Below are positions 44,389 to 53,122 of a stretch of DNA of 64,000 nt, piece by piece. Source of the stretch: Brevundimonas naejangsanensis (lineage in GTDB: Bacteria; Pseudomonadota; Alphaproteobacteria; Caulobacterales; Caulobacteraceae); assembly GCF_003627995.1 (NCBI RefSeq), contig NZ_CP032707.1, positions 1,726,501 to 1,790,500 of the forward strand, read 5' to 3'. The stretch's first letter is position 1; every line of letters starts with the position of its first letter. Under the pieces are notes generated by a model. The model searched no databases. It worked only from the letters and a program-made list of their open reading frames with translations, and was not told where the DNA came from. A program made the position numbers and the translations under genes.

Positions 44389-45381
44389 ATGTCCGACGCT
44401 TCCAAGCCCGCCGCCTATGACGCCAGCCGCCACAAGAAGGCGGGGCGGGGCCGGGTCTATGACAGCATCATCGACACCATCGGCGACACCCCCCTGGTGC
44501 GGCTGCCCAATCTGACGGCCGAGCTGAAGCCCCAGGCTACCGTCCTGGCCAAGCTGGAGTTCTTCAACCCGATCGCCTCGGTCAAGGACCGCATCGGCGT
44601 GGCCATGGTCGAGGCCCTGGAGCAGGCCGGCAAGATCAAGCCGGGCGCCACCCTGATCGAGCCGACCAGCGGCAACACCGGCATCGCCCTGGCCTTCGTG
44701 GCCGCGTCCAAGGGCTACAAGCTGGTCCTGGTCATGCCCGAGAGCATGTCGATCGAGCGCCGCAAGATGCTGGCCCTGCTGGGCGCGCGGCTGGAGCTGA
44801 CGCCGGCCGAGAAGGGCATGAAGGGCGCCATCGCCCGCGCCGAGGAGCTGCTGGCCGAAATCCCCGGCTCGGTCAGTCCGGCCCAGTTCGACAACCCGGC
44901 CAACCCCGTCATCCATGAGGTCACCACCGCCGAGGAGATCTGGAACGACACCGCCGGGGCCGTCGACGTGGTCGTCGCGGGCGTCGGCACCGGCGGCACC
45001 ATCACCGGCGTCGGCCATGCGCTGAAGAAGAAGAAGCCCTCGGTGCAGATGATCGCGGTCGAGCCGACCGCCTCGCCCGTGCTGTCGGGCGGCGCGCCGG
45101 GGCCGCACAAGATCCAGGGCATCGGCGCGGGCTTCATCCCCTCGGTGGTCGATCGGGCGGTGATCGACGGGGTCGAGCAGGTCACCAATGAGGACGCCTT
45201 CGACATGGCCCGCAAGGTCGCCCGCGTGGAGGGGATTCCGGTGGGCATCAGCTCGGGCGCGGCCCTGACGGCGGCCTTCCGCCTGGCGGCGCGCGACGAC
45301 TACGCCGGCCGCACCATCGTCGCCATCATCCCCAGCTTCGCCGAGCGCTATCTGTCGACGGCGCTTTTCGAAGGGCTGTAA
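44389..45381 (+). CDS. cysK: Cysteine synthase A
   Basis: A 330-residue PLP enzyme that makes cysteine from O-acetylserine and sulfide. PLP lysine K66 is in [12 protein letters not shown], the substrate loop is [15 protein letters not shown] and the phosphate loop [13 protein letters not shown]-terminus [18 protein letters not shown] is typical of CysK. There is a 20-residue N-terminal extension rich in lysine before [17 protein letters not shown], longer than usual but starting at an ATG with CGGAG upstream. Confidence 0.95.
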   Translation: MSDASKPAAYDASRHKKAGRGRVYDSIIDTIGDTPLVRLPNLTAELKPQATVLAKLEFFNPIASVKDRIGVAMVEALEQAGKIKPGATLIEPTSGNTGIALAFVAASKGYKLVLVMPESMSIERRKMLALLGARLELTPAEKGMKGAIARAEELLAEIPGSVSPAQFDNPANPVIHEVTTAEEIWNDTAGAVDVVVAGVGTGGTITGVGHALKKKKPSVQMIAVEPTASPVLSGGAPGPHKIQGIGAGFIPSVVDRAVIDGVEQVTNEDAFDMARKVARVEGIPVGISSGAALTAAFRLAARDDYAGRTIVAIIPSFAERYLSTALFEGL

Positions 45382-45430
45382 GGCGGTCGGCCTGCACCGG
45401 CGGTTAACCGCTGGCGGCTAGGATCGCGTC

Positions 45431-46645
45431 ATGGGCGAAACCCAGGCCAGATTGGAAGACGTTCAGCCGCCTCCCCGCAAGGCGCGGCGGGCGCTGCTGC
45501 GGCGGCTGGCCGACGTCGTCAGCCTGCCCGCCAGCCGCATCAATGTGTTCGAGCGCTCGGTGGTCGGCGACCTGCTGGTCGACGTGCTGCGCCCGGCCCC
45601 GGTCGAGGAGCGGCGCCGGGTGGCCCAGCGCCTCGCCCCCCTGGGCGAACTGCCGGATGCGCTCAAACGCCTGCTGCTGCGCGACGAGCCGCAGGTGGCG
45701 GCGCCGCTGCTGGAGGACTGCGCCGCCCTGTCGGACGCCGATCTGATCGGCTGCGCCCGCGACGCCGCGATCGAGCACCGGCTGATGATCGCGGCGCGAC
45801 GCGGCCTGTCCGAGGCCGTGACCGACGTCCTGCTGAGCTGGGGCGAGGAGGCGGTGATCGCGGCGGTCCTGGCCAATTCCTCGGCGCGGCTGAGCCAGAC
45901 GACGCTGGAAGGGGTGATCGGCGTCAGCCGGGCTGCGAAGGCGCTGTGCCCGGCCCTGCTGAAACGGGCCGAGCTGAGGCCGTCGGGCGCCTATGTCATG
46001 TTCTGGTGGTGCGGGCCGGAAGAGCGGCGCGCCGTGCTCCAGCGCTTCGCCGTGTCGCGCGAGGTGATGCAGGACTGCGTCGAGGACGTCTTCGCCCTGG
46101 CCGCGGCCGAGGGCTGGGACGACCCGGTGGCGCGCAAGGCCCTGCAGTTCATCGAGCGGCGCCAGAGAAACCGCGCCGCCATCGAGAAGAGCCCCTACGC
46201 CGACCTGGAGGCCGCCGTGAGCGCGGCGGCGGCGAACGGCCTGTCGCGCGACCTGGTCGGCGAAATCGGCCATCTGTCGGGGATCAAGCCGCTGACCGCC
46301 GCCAAGATCATGGGCGACCCGGGCGGCGAGCCCGTGGCCATCCTGTGCAAGGCGACGGGGCTGACGCGCCAGAATCTGCTGGCCCTGTGGCGGTCGATGC
46401 GGCGGCCCGAGACGACGGCCGAGGGCGCCGTGCATCCGGACTGGAGCCGGGTGCAGCTGACCTATGAGATGCTGGCCGTCGACCGGGCGCAGACCGTGCT
46501 GCGTTACTGGAACTGGACCCTGTCTTCAGCGTTGACCCCCACGCTTCTACGCGCCATTCGCGAGGGCGAAGACGAGCTGATCGACGAATACTCAACGCCG
46601 GAACGCGCCGCGGCGCTGGCCCTGGCGGATAACTTCGGTCGTTGA
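45431..46645 (+). CDS. DUF2336 protein 1
   Basis: A 404-residue protein of helical repeats (DUF2336 pattern: RRALLRRLADVV...RSVVGDLLVDVLRPAPVEERRRVAQRLAP, LADFL-like ALSDADLIGCARDAAIEHRLMIAARRGLSEAVTDVLLSWGEEAV, IEKSPYADLEAAVSAAAANGLSRDLVGEIGHLSG). Repeats resemble HEAT/ARM-type units. Function unknown; the family is common in Caulobacterales and some members sit by cell-cycle genes. It is followed 185 bp on by mucR, and the second DUF2336 gene lies just after mucR on the other strand. Confidence 0.88.
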   Translation: MGETQARLEDVQPPPRKARRALLRRLADVVSLPASRINVFERSVVGDLLVDVLRPAPVEERRRVAQRLAPLGELPDALKRLLLRDEPQVAAPLLEDCAALSDADLIGCARDAAIEHRLMIAARRGLSEAVTDVLLSWGEEAVIAAVLANSSARLSQTTLEGVIGVSRAAKALCPALLKRAELRPSGAYVMFWWCGPEERRAVLQRFAVSREVMQDCVEDVFALAAAEGWDDPVARKALQFIERRQRNRAAIEKSPYADLEAAVSAAAANGLSRDLVGEIGHLSGIKPLTAAKIMGDPGGEPVAILCKATGLTRQNLLALWRSMRRPETTAEGAVHPDWSRVQLTYEMLAVDRAQTVLRYWNWTLSSALTPTLLRAIREGEDELIDEYSTPERAAALALADNFGR

Positions 46646-46752
46646 AATGGCGATGCCTGTGCTCTGATGAATTCGCCTGACGTTTGCTGAATTCGAAAGT
46701 GAAGTTCGCGCCACGCGCGAGAAATCGACGCCGCATTGCTTTCAATACAAAA

Positions 46753-46762
46753 CATACGTATG
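46753..46762. promoter_or_regulatory. Palindrome CATACGTATG in the AT-rich mucR leader
   Basis: A 10-bp perfect palindrome in the AT-rich stretch 46725-46770, 69 bp before mucR. MucR/Ros proteins bind AT-rich sites and control their own genes in other alphaproteobacteria (established), so this may be an operator or part of the promoter. Confidence 0.4.
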
Positions 46763-46830
46763 AAACCGTTCGACGGCAGGTCGATCCAGATCAGTCGAAT
46801 GAAATTGGGGCATCCAAGAGGCTGATGCAG

Positions 46831-47253
46831 ATGGAAGAAAAACCTGAACTGCTCGAGATGACGGCGGACATCGTGTCGGCCTATGTCAGCAACAACACCG
46901 TTTCGGCCGACGCCGTGCCGGGTCTGATCGCTCAAATTCACGCCGCTCTGTCGGGCGTGTCGGTCGGTCCGGTCGAAGCCGAACCCGAGCCCCAGGAACC
47001 GGCGGTCCCGGTGCGCAAGTCCATCACGCCCGACTTCCTGATCTGTCTGGAAGACGGCCGCAAGTTCAAGTCGCTGAAGCGTCACCTGCGCACCAAATAC
47101 AATATGAGCCCCGAGGAATACCGCGCCAAGTGGGGCCTGCCCAAGGACTATCCCATGGTCGCCCCGAACTACGCCAAGGCGCGTTCGGAACTGGCCAAGC
47201 AGATGGGCCTGGGCCAGGGCGGCCGCAAACCCGCCCGCGCCACGCGCAAGTAA
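46831..47253 (+). CDS. mucR: MucR/Ros-family transcription regulator
   Basis: A 140-residue DNA-binding protein. N-terminal [22 protein letters not shown] is the MucR oligomerising region; the zinc-finger-like domain is [36 protein letters not shown], with C72, D75 and H85 in ligand positions but K89 where the last histidine would be. The ending [23 protein letters not shown] is standard. In Caulobacter MucR1/2 work with SciP and CtrA. ATG 46831 is chosen (AAGAGG nine bases before); ATG 46825 is close. Confidence 0.94.
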   Translation: MEEKPELLEMTADIVSAYVSNNTVSADAVPGLIAQIHAALSGVSVGPVEAEPEPQEPAVPVRKSITPDFLICLEDGRKFKSLKRHLRTKYNMSPEEYRAKWGLPKDYPMVAPNYAKARSELAKQMGLGQGGRKPARATRK

Positions 47254-47277
47254 TCCGGCCCCACGGCCGAGAGCAGA

Positions 47278-47310
47278 ACGCCCGCCCTTCGATCGAGGGG
47301 CGGGCGTTTT
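47278..47310 (+). terminator. Rho-independent terminator of mucR
   Basis: Stem ACGCCCGCCC / GGGCGGGCGT with an eight-base loop, followed by TTT and more T-rich sequence, 25 bp after the mucR stop and 29 bp before the converging DUF2336 stop. Confidence 0.85.
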
Positions 47311-47338
47311 GCTTTGGGAATATCGGCCGTCAGCGTCG

Positions 47339-48481
47339 TCAGGCCGCCTGCATGGCCTTGCGCGCGCGCCAGAAGCGCAGGGTGCGCAACGCCGCCTCGC
47401 GCGTCAGGTCGTTGTACAGGCCGGCGTAGGCGCGGGCCTTGCCCATGGCGTCGCCGTCGGTGTTGAGCAGGACCACGGCGTAGGTCAGGAACAGGGCCCG
47501 ATCGAGGTCCGCCGCCTTGCAGACCACGGCCAGGGCGTCCAGCTCGCGCCGCTCGACGATCTGGCGGGCGGTGTGGAAGTCGATGTCGGCCAGCTGCGAC
47601 AGGGCGATCAGGAAGGCCGTCCGCCCGCCCGAGCGCAGGAAGCGCGCCAGCATCTGCGGCGTCAGCTGGTTGGCGGCGCGCAGTTCCTCCACATAGGCTA
47701 GGCTCTCGGCGTAGTCGGGGGGCAGGGCGCCGTCGTCGGTAGCGACGCGGGCGCGCCCGGCCGCCAGGGCGCTTTCCAGCAGGGCCGGGTCCAGGCGGGC
47801 GTTCTGCTCCAGGATGCGCTGGCGCAGGCGGGCCTCGACCGCGAAATACATGTCGTTCAGCAGGTCGGGCGGCAGGCTGGCGCGCTCGACCGTGACCTCA
47901 TGCAGGGCCGGGTTGACGCGGGCGCGTTCAACGGCCGCCTCGGAGGCCGCGCGCGACAGGCAGGCTCCCTGGTTGCCGAGCAGGACGCCCAGGGTCTCGT
48001 CGTCGCCGCGCTCGACGATGGCGTCGGACACGGCCTCGGACACCTCGGCGCGGCGGCTGACGGCGCGCATGTGCCCCTGGCCGCGCGAGCGGATGACGGC
48101 GATCAGGTCGGCCTCGGTCAGCACCGGCGAGGCGCTGAGCACCGGCGTGGCCACGGCCTCGGCCTCGTCGTTGGCCAGGCGGCGGATCAGCTGGCGCGGG
48201 GCGTCCGGCGAGCGGCAGAAGCGCTCGGCTAGCTCGGCGCGCACGGCCGTCTCCATGGCGTCGGTCAGGTCCGACAGGACGGCGCCGTAGAGGGCGGTCT
48301 CGGCCTCGGTCCGTTCGGGCGCGCCGAAGAAGCAGTCGGTCAGCTCGCGCAGCAGGGCGCGGCGCTTGGGGCTGGAGTCTTCCTGCGCCAGGGCGATCAG
48401 GTCCGGCAGGCGCGAGGCGATCTCGGCGGGCACCGGGGCTGCGCTGTCGGGGGCGGCGGTATCGAGGGCGGCGTCGCTCAT
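47339..48481 (-). CDS. DUF2336 protein 2
   Basis: A 380-residue helical-repeat protein of the same family as the 45431 gene (RRALLRELTDCFF, LYGAVLSDLTDAMETAVRAELAERFC, LIRRLANDEAEAVATPVLSASPVLTEADLIAVIRSRGQGHMRAVSRRAEVSEAVSDAIVERGDDETL). The part from about residue 90 to 165 is the DUF2336 core. The C-terminus ends in a basic helix (LRTLRFWRARKAMQAA). It overlaps the upstream proline-rich gene by 4 bp. Function unknown. Confidence 0.88.
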   Translation of the reverse strand: MSDAALDTAAPDSAAPVPAEIASRLPDLIALAQEDSSPKRRALLRELTDCFFGAPERTEAETALYGAVLSDLTDAMETAVRAELAERFCRSPDAPRQLIRRLANDEAEAVATPVLSASPVLTEADLIAVIRSRGQGHMRAVSRRAEVSEAVSDAIVERGDDETLGVLLGNQGACLSRAASEAAVERARVNPALHEVTVERASLPPDLLNDMYFAVEARLRQRILEQNARLDPALLESALAAGRARVATDDGALPPDYAESLAYVEELRAANQLTPQMLARFLRSGGRTAFLIALSQLADIDFHTARQIVERRELDALAVVCKAADLDRALFLTYAVVLLNTDGDAMGKARAYAGLYNDLTREAALRTLRFWRARKAMQAA

Positions 48482-49218
48482 GGGGTCAGGGGATCGTCGG
48501 CGGGAGGGGCGGCCTTGAGACGGCCGGCGGCGTCGCGGATCAGCGTCGGCGCCGCCGGGGGCTCGGCCAGGTCGGGCGAGGCGGGGGGCTGATCCAGTTC
48601 GACCGGCAGGGCGTCCAGATAGGCCGGAGCCGGGATCGGCGTCGCGTCGGGCCGGCGCCCCGCCTGGCGATGGACGGAATAGTAGCGGGCCCCGCCGGCG
48701 CCGTAGGCGGGAGCTCCTTGGGGCGCCGCTTCGACGGGGGCTGGGTGCGGCGCCGGGCGCTCGGCCGCAGCGGCGGTTTCGTGCTCGGCGGGCGGCGAGG
48801 CGGGGGGCGCGGGTGCGCGACCCTGCAACTGGAAGATGAGGGCGTCGCGGCGCGGGGCCATGGGGTCGGCCGCGGGCTCGACGGGGGCTGGGGCGGAGGG
48901 CGCGGGCGGCTGGAACGCGACGGCGGCGCGAGAGGACGCGGGGCTGAGGTCGGGCGCGGGCGTCAGAAGGTCGGCCGAGGGCGGCGGGGTCGGGATCGAC
49001 GGCGGCGCCCCCCAGGACCGGGCGGGCGTCAGCTGGCGGCCGAACCCCGGCGTCCCGGCTCGCCAGGGATAGCCGCCGTGCGGGATGACGGGGGGGCGCG
49101 GGGCCGCGCCGTCCCGCACGGGCGCGGCGGCGCCGGCCTGGGCCCAGGCGGCCGTCGCCGCGCCGAGCGCGGGTAGAAGGACGGCGATGGTTAGGCTGCG
49201 CGGCACCGGGCGCCTCAT
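48478..49218 (-). CDS. Exported proline/alanine-rich protein
   Basis: A 246-residue protein with a signal peptide (TIAVLLPALGAATAAWAQA). The mature part is low-complexity, about a third proline plus alanine, with no clear folded domain; a short block PIPAPAYLDALPVELDQPPASPD lies near the end. It may span the periplasm or anchor to the wall. Its stop codon overlaps the ATG of DUF2336 protein 2 (ATGA), so the pair is translated together, which hints at a shared role. Confidence 0.7.
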   Translation of the reverse strand: MRRPVPRSLTIAVLLPALGAATAAWAQAGAAAPVRDGAAPRPPVIPHGGYPWRAGTPGFGRQLTPARSWGAPPSIPTPPPSADLLTPAPDLSPASSRAAVAFQPPAPSAPAPVEPAADPMAPRRDALIFQLQGRAPAPPASPPAEHETAAAAERPAPHPAPVEAAPQGAPAYGAGGARYYSVHRQAGRRPDATPIPAPAYLDALPVELDQPPASPDLAEPPAAPTLIRDAAGRLKAAPPADDPLTP

Positions 49219-49286
49219 GCGAGCGAAGAGGTTCAGCCCCCCAGCCTAGGCGGTTCGGCTTAATCCGCGCCTAACGCCGGGACGGT

Positions 49287-50318
49287 TCAGCCGCGCGACG
49301 GCAGATACTGGTTGGTGAAGGCCTCGCGCCAGTCGGGAGGGGAGGGGTAGGCGTCCAGGGTCTGTTCGGCGAAGGTCTGCCAGCGTTCCGGCGTCATGGC
49401 CCCCAGGCCGTAGAGGGCGGCGTCGCCCCCGTCGACCATGGCCTCGGCGCGCAGGGCGGCGCGGGCGGCGTCCAGCAGCCGTTGCGGCAGGGCCGGGTTG
49501 GCGCGGCGGATCAGGGCGTCGCCCTTGGTCCCGTCGCCGTGGACATAGTCGCGCCAGCCCTCGACCGAGGCGGCGATGAAGTCGCGCAGGGCCGCGGCGT
49601 TGTCGCGGGCGAAGGCGTTGGGCGCCAGCACCAGGCCGGAATAGGAGGGATAGCCGTCGTCGGCGGGCTTGAGGACCAGGGGCGCGAAGCCCGCCTGGCG
49701 CGCGGCCAGGGTCGGGTCGCCGTCGGTCAGCCGACCCACCAGCACCGCCTGATCGTCCCGCCGGAAGGCCTCCAGATTATCCTCCAGCGTCCCCGCCTGG
49801 GCCTGGTCGGGCGCCAGGTCGAAGCGCGCCCGCAGCCAGGTCCAGAACCCGGCCCGGTCGGCGGGGCTCATCAGGATGCGGCGGCCGCGCAGCACCGTCA
49901 GGTCCTCCAGCACCTGGCGGGGATGGGCCATCAGGACCACGGGGTCCTTCTGCAGGAAGGCGGCCACGGCCTTGACCGGCGCCCGCTCGGCGATCAGCCG
50001 CATGGGCAGGAAGCTGTCGACGCCCACGGCCAGTTCGACCGCGCTGGCGGCCAGCAGGGCGGGGATGTCGGCGCCCTCGGGGCCGGCCAGGATCTCGACG
50101 TTCAGGCCGCGCCGCTCATAGGCTCCCGTGGCGACGGCCTGATAGAAGCCGCCGTGCAGGGCCCCCGCCGGGCCGCCCGCCGCCAGGCGCAGGCGCACCC
50201 GCCCGGCCTCGTCCGTCGGCGCGGCCGAACGCCCGCAGGCCGACAGCGCCGAAAGGGCGGTCAGGCCGACGGCGCCGGCCATCAGGCGGCGGCGGGAATA
50301 AGGACGGGCGCTTGTCAT
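49287..50318 (-). CDS. ABC transporter substrate-binding protein, NMT1/THI5-like
   Basis: A 343-residue exported protein. The N-terminus SRRRLMAGAVGLTALSALSACG has twin arginines and a lipobox (LSAC). The body has the SsuA/THI5 pattern: LRLAAGGPAGALHGGFYQAVATGAYERRGLNVEILAGP, VGVDSFLPMRLIAERAPVKAVAAFLQKDPVVLMAH, and a YSGLVLAPNAFARDNAAALRDFIAA. Such proteins bind sulfonates, nitrate or pyrimidine precursors. No permease or ATPase gene is adjacent, so partner and substrate are unknown. Confidence 0.87.
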   Translation of the reverse strand: MTSARPYSRRRLMAGAVGLTALSALSACGRSAAPTDEAGRVRLRLAAGGPAGALHGGFYQAVATGAYERRGLNVEILAGPEGADIPALLAASAVELAVGVDSFLPMRLIAERAPVKAVAAFLQKDPVVLMAHPRQVLEDLTVLRGRRILMSPADRAGFWTWLRARFDLAPDQAQAGTLEDNLEAFRRDDQAVLVGRLTDGDPTLAARQAGFAPLVLKPADDGYPSYSGLVLAPNAFARDNAAALRDFIAASVEGWRDYVHGDGTKGDALIRRANPALPQRLLDAARAALRAEAMVDGGDAALYGLGAMTPERWQTFAEQTLDAYPSPPDWREAFTNQYLPSRG

Positions 50319-50469
50319 TACGCTAGGGTGTAGGGGGGCGAGCGGGGGTTGGAAAGTCCGGCGCCCGCGCCGGAGGCCGAAACGCCGCCGAAATCGCGTG
50401 AGGCCCGGGGTCGTCGTCCGCCGGAGAAGGCGGGGCGTCGAGGCCGAGCCCCGACGCCCTTCAGGCCGA

Positions 50470-50661
50470 TCAGCGCGCTTGCGCGACGCGACGCAGATGC
50501 CGTTCGATGGCGATGATCAGGAAGAAGAACATCACCAGGAAGAAGCCCGCGATGAGCGAGAAGGCCAGCTTCAGCAGCGGGCTGATCTTCGAACGGATTT
50601 CGATCCGTTCGCGGCGCTCGGCGGCGGCCGTCTCGGCCTTGGCGGCCCGCCGCCCCGCCAC
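50470..50661 (-). CDS. Small membrane-anchored protein
   Basis: A possible 63-residue protein from a GTG: a basic, glutamate-rich helix (RRAAKAETAAAERRERIEIRSK) and one strong membrane segment (LAFSLIAGFFLVMFFFLIIAI) with a basic tail. The hydrophobic run is unlikely by chance in this GC-rich frame. No ribosome site is obvious. Function unknown. The flanks (50319-50469, 50662-50806) show no gene. Confidence 0.5.
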   Translation of the reverse strand: MAGRRAAKAETAAAERRERIEIRSKISPLLKLAFSLIAGFFLVMFFFLIIAIERHLRRVAQAR

Positions 50662-50806
50662 AGCAGAGCTTGCGGGCCAGGGGGGCAGGGCGGCGGTTCG
50701 TCAGGGCGGCCGCGACGTCCCTTTTGGCCGGAAGGCCAATGTGGGCTTTCGGCGCCGAAGCCCGGGTTGGAAATCGACCCGTTGCGGGCCTTCGTCGGCG
50801 AGCTGA

Positions 50807-51484
50807 TCAGCAGGTCGGAGGAGCCCCCGTCTTGAAGCTGTCGACATATTCGGCAACCGGCCCAAGACCAACCGAAGCTCTAAATTCGTCGACGCGCTCC
50901 GCGTCTTCAAGTCGCCAAAGCGTCCACTGACCTGTGCCGTGAGGGCAGGTCATCTGTGTCCCGTATCTCTGCGGTTGATCCTTGGTCATCTGCAGGCGGT
51001 CATACATCATGGCGTACTCCGAACCGGCGACTTCCCCGCTAGGCACAAGGTCGGCGAGTACGGGTAGAAAGCGCTCCCAGAGCGCCTCATCGCCATGCTG
51101 CACAATGAGGAACGCCGACGCGGCTGCATTGTCGCCATAGCGACTTCTTCTGAACCATCCGTCCTCGGGCGCCATCGCCAACAACTGCTGTTGGTTTTCG
51201 ATATCGACCGCCCGGACCTCGGGCCAGAGCGCGCGTCGAACCCGCCCGCGTTCAGCCGGCGCCACGTTCGCCATCGCCTTCCAAAGACCCTGCCGTGCGG
51301 CTTGATCGATAGCCCCCATGCGCTCCAGGCGTTCTCGATCCGTCTGTGCCGGAGGCAATGCGCTCTGTGCTTCTTTTGCTTCCGCGATGCTGGCACGCAG
51401 AGCGCTCAAGGCCGTTTCAGTTAGAGGATCAGGCGCCGTCGCTTGCGCAACCATCAGTGTAAGCGCTGCAATGTTGTGGATCAT
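50807..51484 (-). CDS. DUF6624 family protein, exported
   Basis: A 225-residue protein with a short signal peptide (MIHNIAALTLMVAQATA). The pattern LWPEVRAVDIENQQQLLAMAPEDGWFRRSRYGDNAAASAFLIVQHGDEALWERFLPVLADLV and YAMMYDRLQMTKDQPQRYGTQMTC fits DUF6624 as I know it (IVQHAD, YDR, QPQRYGTQ). Function unknown. Base composition is lower in GC than its neighbours and codon choice is more mixed, which suggests later acquisition. ATG at 51484. Confidence 0.8.
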   Translation of the reverse strand: MIHNIAALTLMVAQATAPDPLTETALSALRASIAEAKEAQSALPPAQTDRERLERMGAIDQAARQGLWKAMANVAPAERGRVRRALWPEVRAVDIENQQQLLAMAPEDGWFRRSRYGDNAAASAFLIVQHGDEALWERFLPVLADLVPSGEVAGSEYAMMYDRLQMTKDQPQRYGTQMTCPHGTGQWTLWRLEDAERVDEFRASVGLGPVAEYVDSFKTGAPPTC

Positions 51485-51649
51485 GACGCCCTCCCTAGAA
51501 CACCCATCAGATGGTGCTCATGATGAGCAGTCAATGTTGGAAAAACGGCGTTTGGTAGCATTCGCCTCCCACCCCTGGCGCACGTCGTAGGCGTCCGCTC
51601 TTCGGACAGCCCCCGCGCATTTTCCATCGCCCTGCGCTAAACGCCCTCC

Positions 51650-52195
51650 ATGTCCCTGCCCCTTCTTCCCGACCGGACCTGCGGCGGCTGCGTCGAGTGC
51701 TGCCGCGTCATTCCGCTGGACCTGCCCGAACTGGCCAAGCCGACGGGCCAGCTGTGCGGCTATTGCGTCGACGGGGCGGGGTGTTCGGTGCATGAGATCC
51801 GGCCCCAGACCTGCCGGGTCTGGTTCTGCCTGTGGCGCGTGGTCGAACTGTCGGACGACTGGCGGCCCGACCGCAGCGGGGTGATCGTGCGGCCCGACGG
51901 CGTCGAGCGCGGCGAGATCACCCTCTATGTCGTGCGCCGTTCCGATTTCCTGGCGGACATGGATTTCTTCGCGACGATCGCCGGCTGGATCGCCGAAGGG
52001 GTCGAGGTGGCGCTGAGCGTGCCCGGCCCGGTCGGGACCTATCCGGCGCGCGCCGTCGTCACCGACTGGCTGCGCCCCGCCGTCGAGGAGGGCGATCCCC
52101 AGGACTTTCTCGCCCGCGTCCTCGCCTCTCTGGACCGGCTGGCCGAGCACGACTTCCAGCCGGACGGGGTGACGGCGCGGTATGCGGTGGTGTAG
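51650..52195 (+). CDS. Cysteine-cluster protein, YkgJ-like
   Basis: A 181-residue protein with an N-terminal cysteine cluster: CGGCVECC, then C-G-Y-C, C-S-V-H and C-R-V-W-F-C (TCGGCVECCRVIPL, LCGYCVDGAGCSVHEIRPQTCRVWFC), the YkgJ/CxxCxxCC pattern, which may bind zinc or an Fe-S cluster. The second half (residues 70-181) has no named domain. Function unknown. Followed 27 bp on by ygfZ in the same direction, possibly one unit. Confidence 0.85.
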   Translation: MSLPLLPDRTCGGCVECCRVIPLDLPELAKPTGQLCGYCVDGAGCSVHEIRPQTCRVWFCLWRVVELSDDWRPDRSGVIVRPDGVERGEITLYVVRRSDFLADMDFFATIAGWIAEGVEVALSVPGPVGTYPARAVVTDWLRPAVEEGDPQDFLARVLASLDRLAEHDFQPDGVTARYAVV

Positions 52196-52222
52196 CCGCC
52201 CGCCTCTCCCTATCTTGGCGGC

Positions 52223-53017
52223 ATGTCCATCGCCCGTCTCGACAGTCGCGCCCTGATCCGCGTCAGCGGCCCCGACGCCCGCCCCTTCCTGCACAACCTG
52301 CTGACCCAGGACGTGGAGACGCTGGCGCCGGGCGAGCTTCGCTTCGGCGCCCTGCTGTCGCCGCCCGGGCGGCTGCTGTTCGACCTGTTCATCTGGGGCG
52401 AGGAAGGCGGCCTCGTGCTGGACGTCGCGGCCGAGCGGCGCGACGCCCTGGTGCAGCGGCTGGCGATGTATCGGCTGCGCTCCAACATCGAGATCATGCC
52501 CCTGGCCGACGCGGTCTTCGTCGCCTGGGGGGCGGACGTCCCCGAGGGCTTCGTCCCCGATCCGCGTCTGGCCGACCTGGGCGGGCGCCGCTGGGGCGAC
52601 GAGTGCGAGACCGACGCGGCCGAGGCCGACTGGCAGGCGCACCGCCTGGCCCTGGGCGTGCCCGACCCGACGGCGGATACGCTGGCCGACAAGACCTATC
52701 CGATCGAGGCGGACTTCGACCTGCTGAACGGCATCGACTTCCACAAGGGCTGCTTCATCGGCCAGGAGACGACCTCGCGCATGAAGCGGCGCGGCACGAT
52801 CAAGAACCGCATGATGGCCATCGCCTTCGACGGTCCCGCCCCCGCGCGCGGCGCCGAGGTGCTGAACGGCGAACTGCGGGCCGGAGAGGTCATGACCGGC
52901 GCCGACGGCCGCGCCATCGCCCTGATGCGGCTGGACCGTCTGGACGGCGACCTGACGGTCGACGGCCGCCCCGTGCGCGTCGAGCGGCCCGCCTGGCTGC
53001 CTGATTTGCAAGGCTAG
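52223..53017 (+). CDS. ygfZ: Folate-binding Fe-S assembly factor YgfZ
   Basis: A 264-residue protein of the YgfZ/GcvT-like family, with the hallmark KGCFIGQET (C in FHKGCFIGQETTSRM) at about residues 172-180, and an N-terminal LDSRALIRVSGPDARPFLHNLLTQDVE that matches the family start. It binds folate and helps maturation or repair of Fe-S proteins such as tRNA-modifying enzymes. ATG 52223 fits. Followed by 105 bp of regulatory sequence before the next operon. Confidence 0.93.
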   Translation: MSIARLDSRALIRVSGPDARPFLHNLLTQDVETLAPGELRFGALLSPPGRLLFDLFIWGEEGGLVLDVAAERRDALVQRLAMYRLRSNIEIMPLADAVFVAWGADVPEGFVPDPRLADLGGRRWGDECETDAAEADWQAHRLALGVPDPTADTLADKTYPIEADFDLLNGIDFHKGCFIGQETTSRMKRRGTIKNRMMAIAFDGPAPARGAEVLNGELRAGEVMTGADGRAIALMRLDRLDGDLTVDGRPVRVERPAWLPDLQG

Positions 53018-53062
53018 GTCCGACAAAAACGGAAAATCTGCTTGTCGTCGTGTAAAAGTCGC

Positions 53063-53118
53063 TTGACGTAAACGCGGCCTCGTTGGTAAAGCTCCCTTGT
53101 CAACACGACAGGGGAGCT
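53063..53118 (+). promoter_or_regulatory. Promoter-like element and hairpin over the ribosome site of the membrane/XRE operon
   Basis: TTGACG at 53063, 18 bases, TAAAGC at 53087 as a possible promoter. From 53090 to 53118 runs AGCTCCCTTGTC, five bases, GACAGGGGAGCT: 11 of 12 positions pair. The GGGGAG ribosome site of the gene at 53123 is inside the right arm. It could be an operator for the XRE protein or an RNA hairpin that limits translation. Confidence 0.55.
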
Positions 53119-53122
53119 TGTC

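Noticed and set aside
49260..49275. TTAA-N7-CTAAC as a CtrA box
   Set aside because: It has no perfect TTAACC half and points away from both neighbouring genes.
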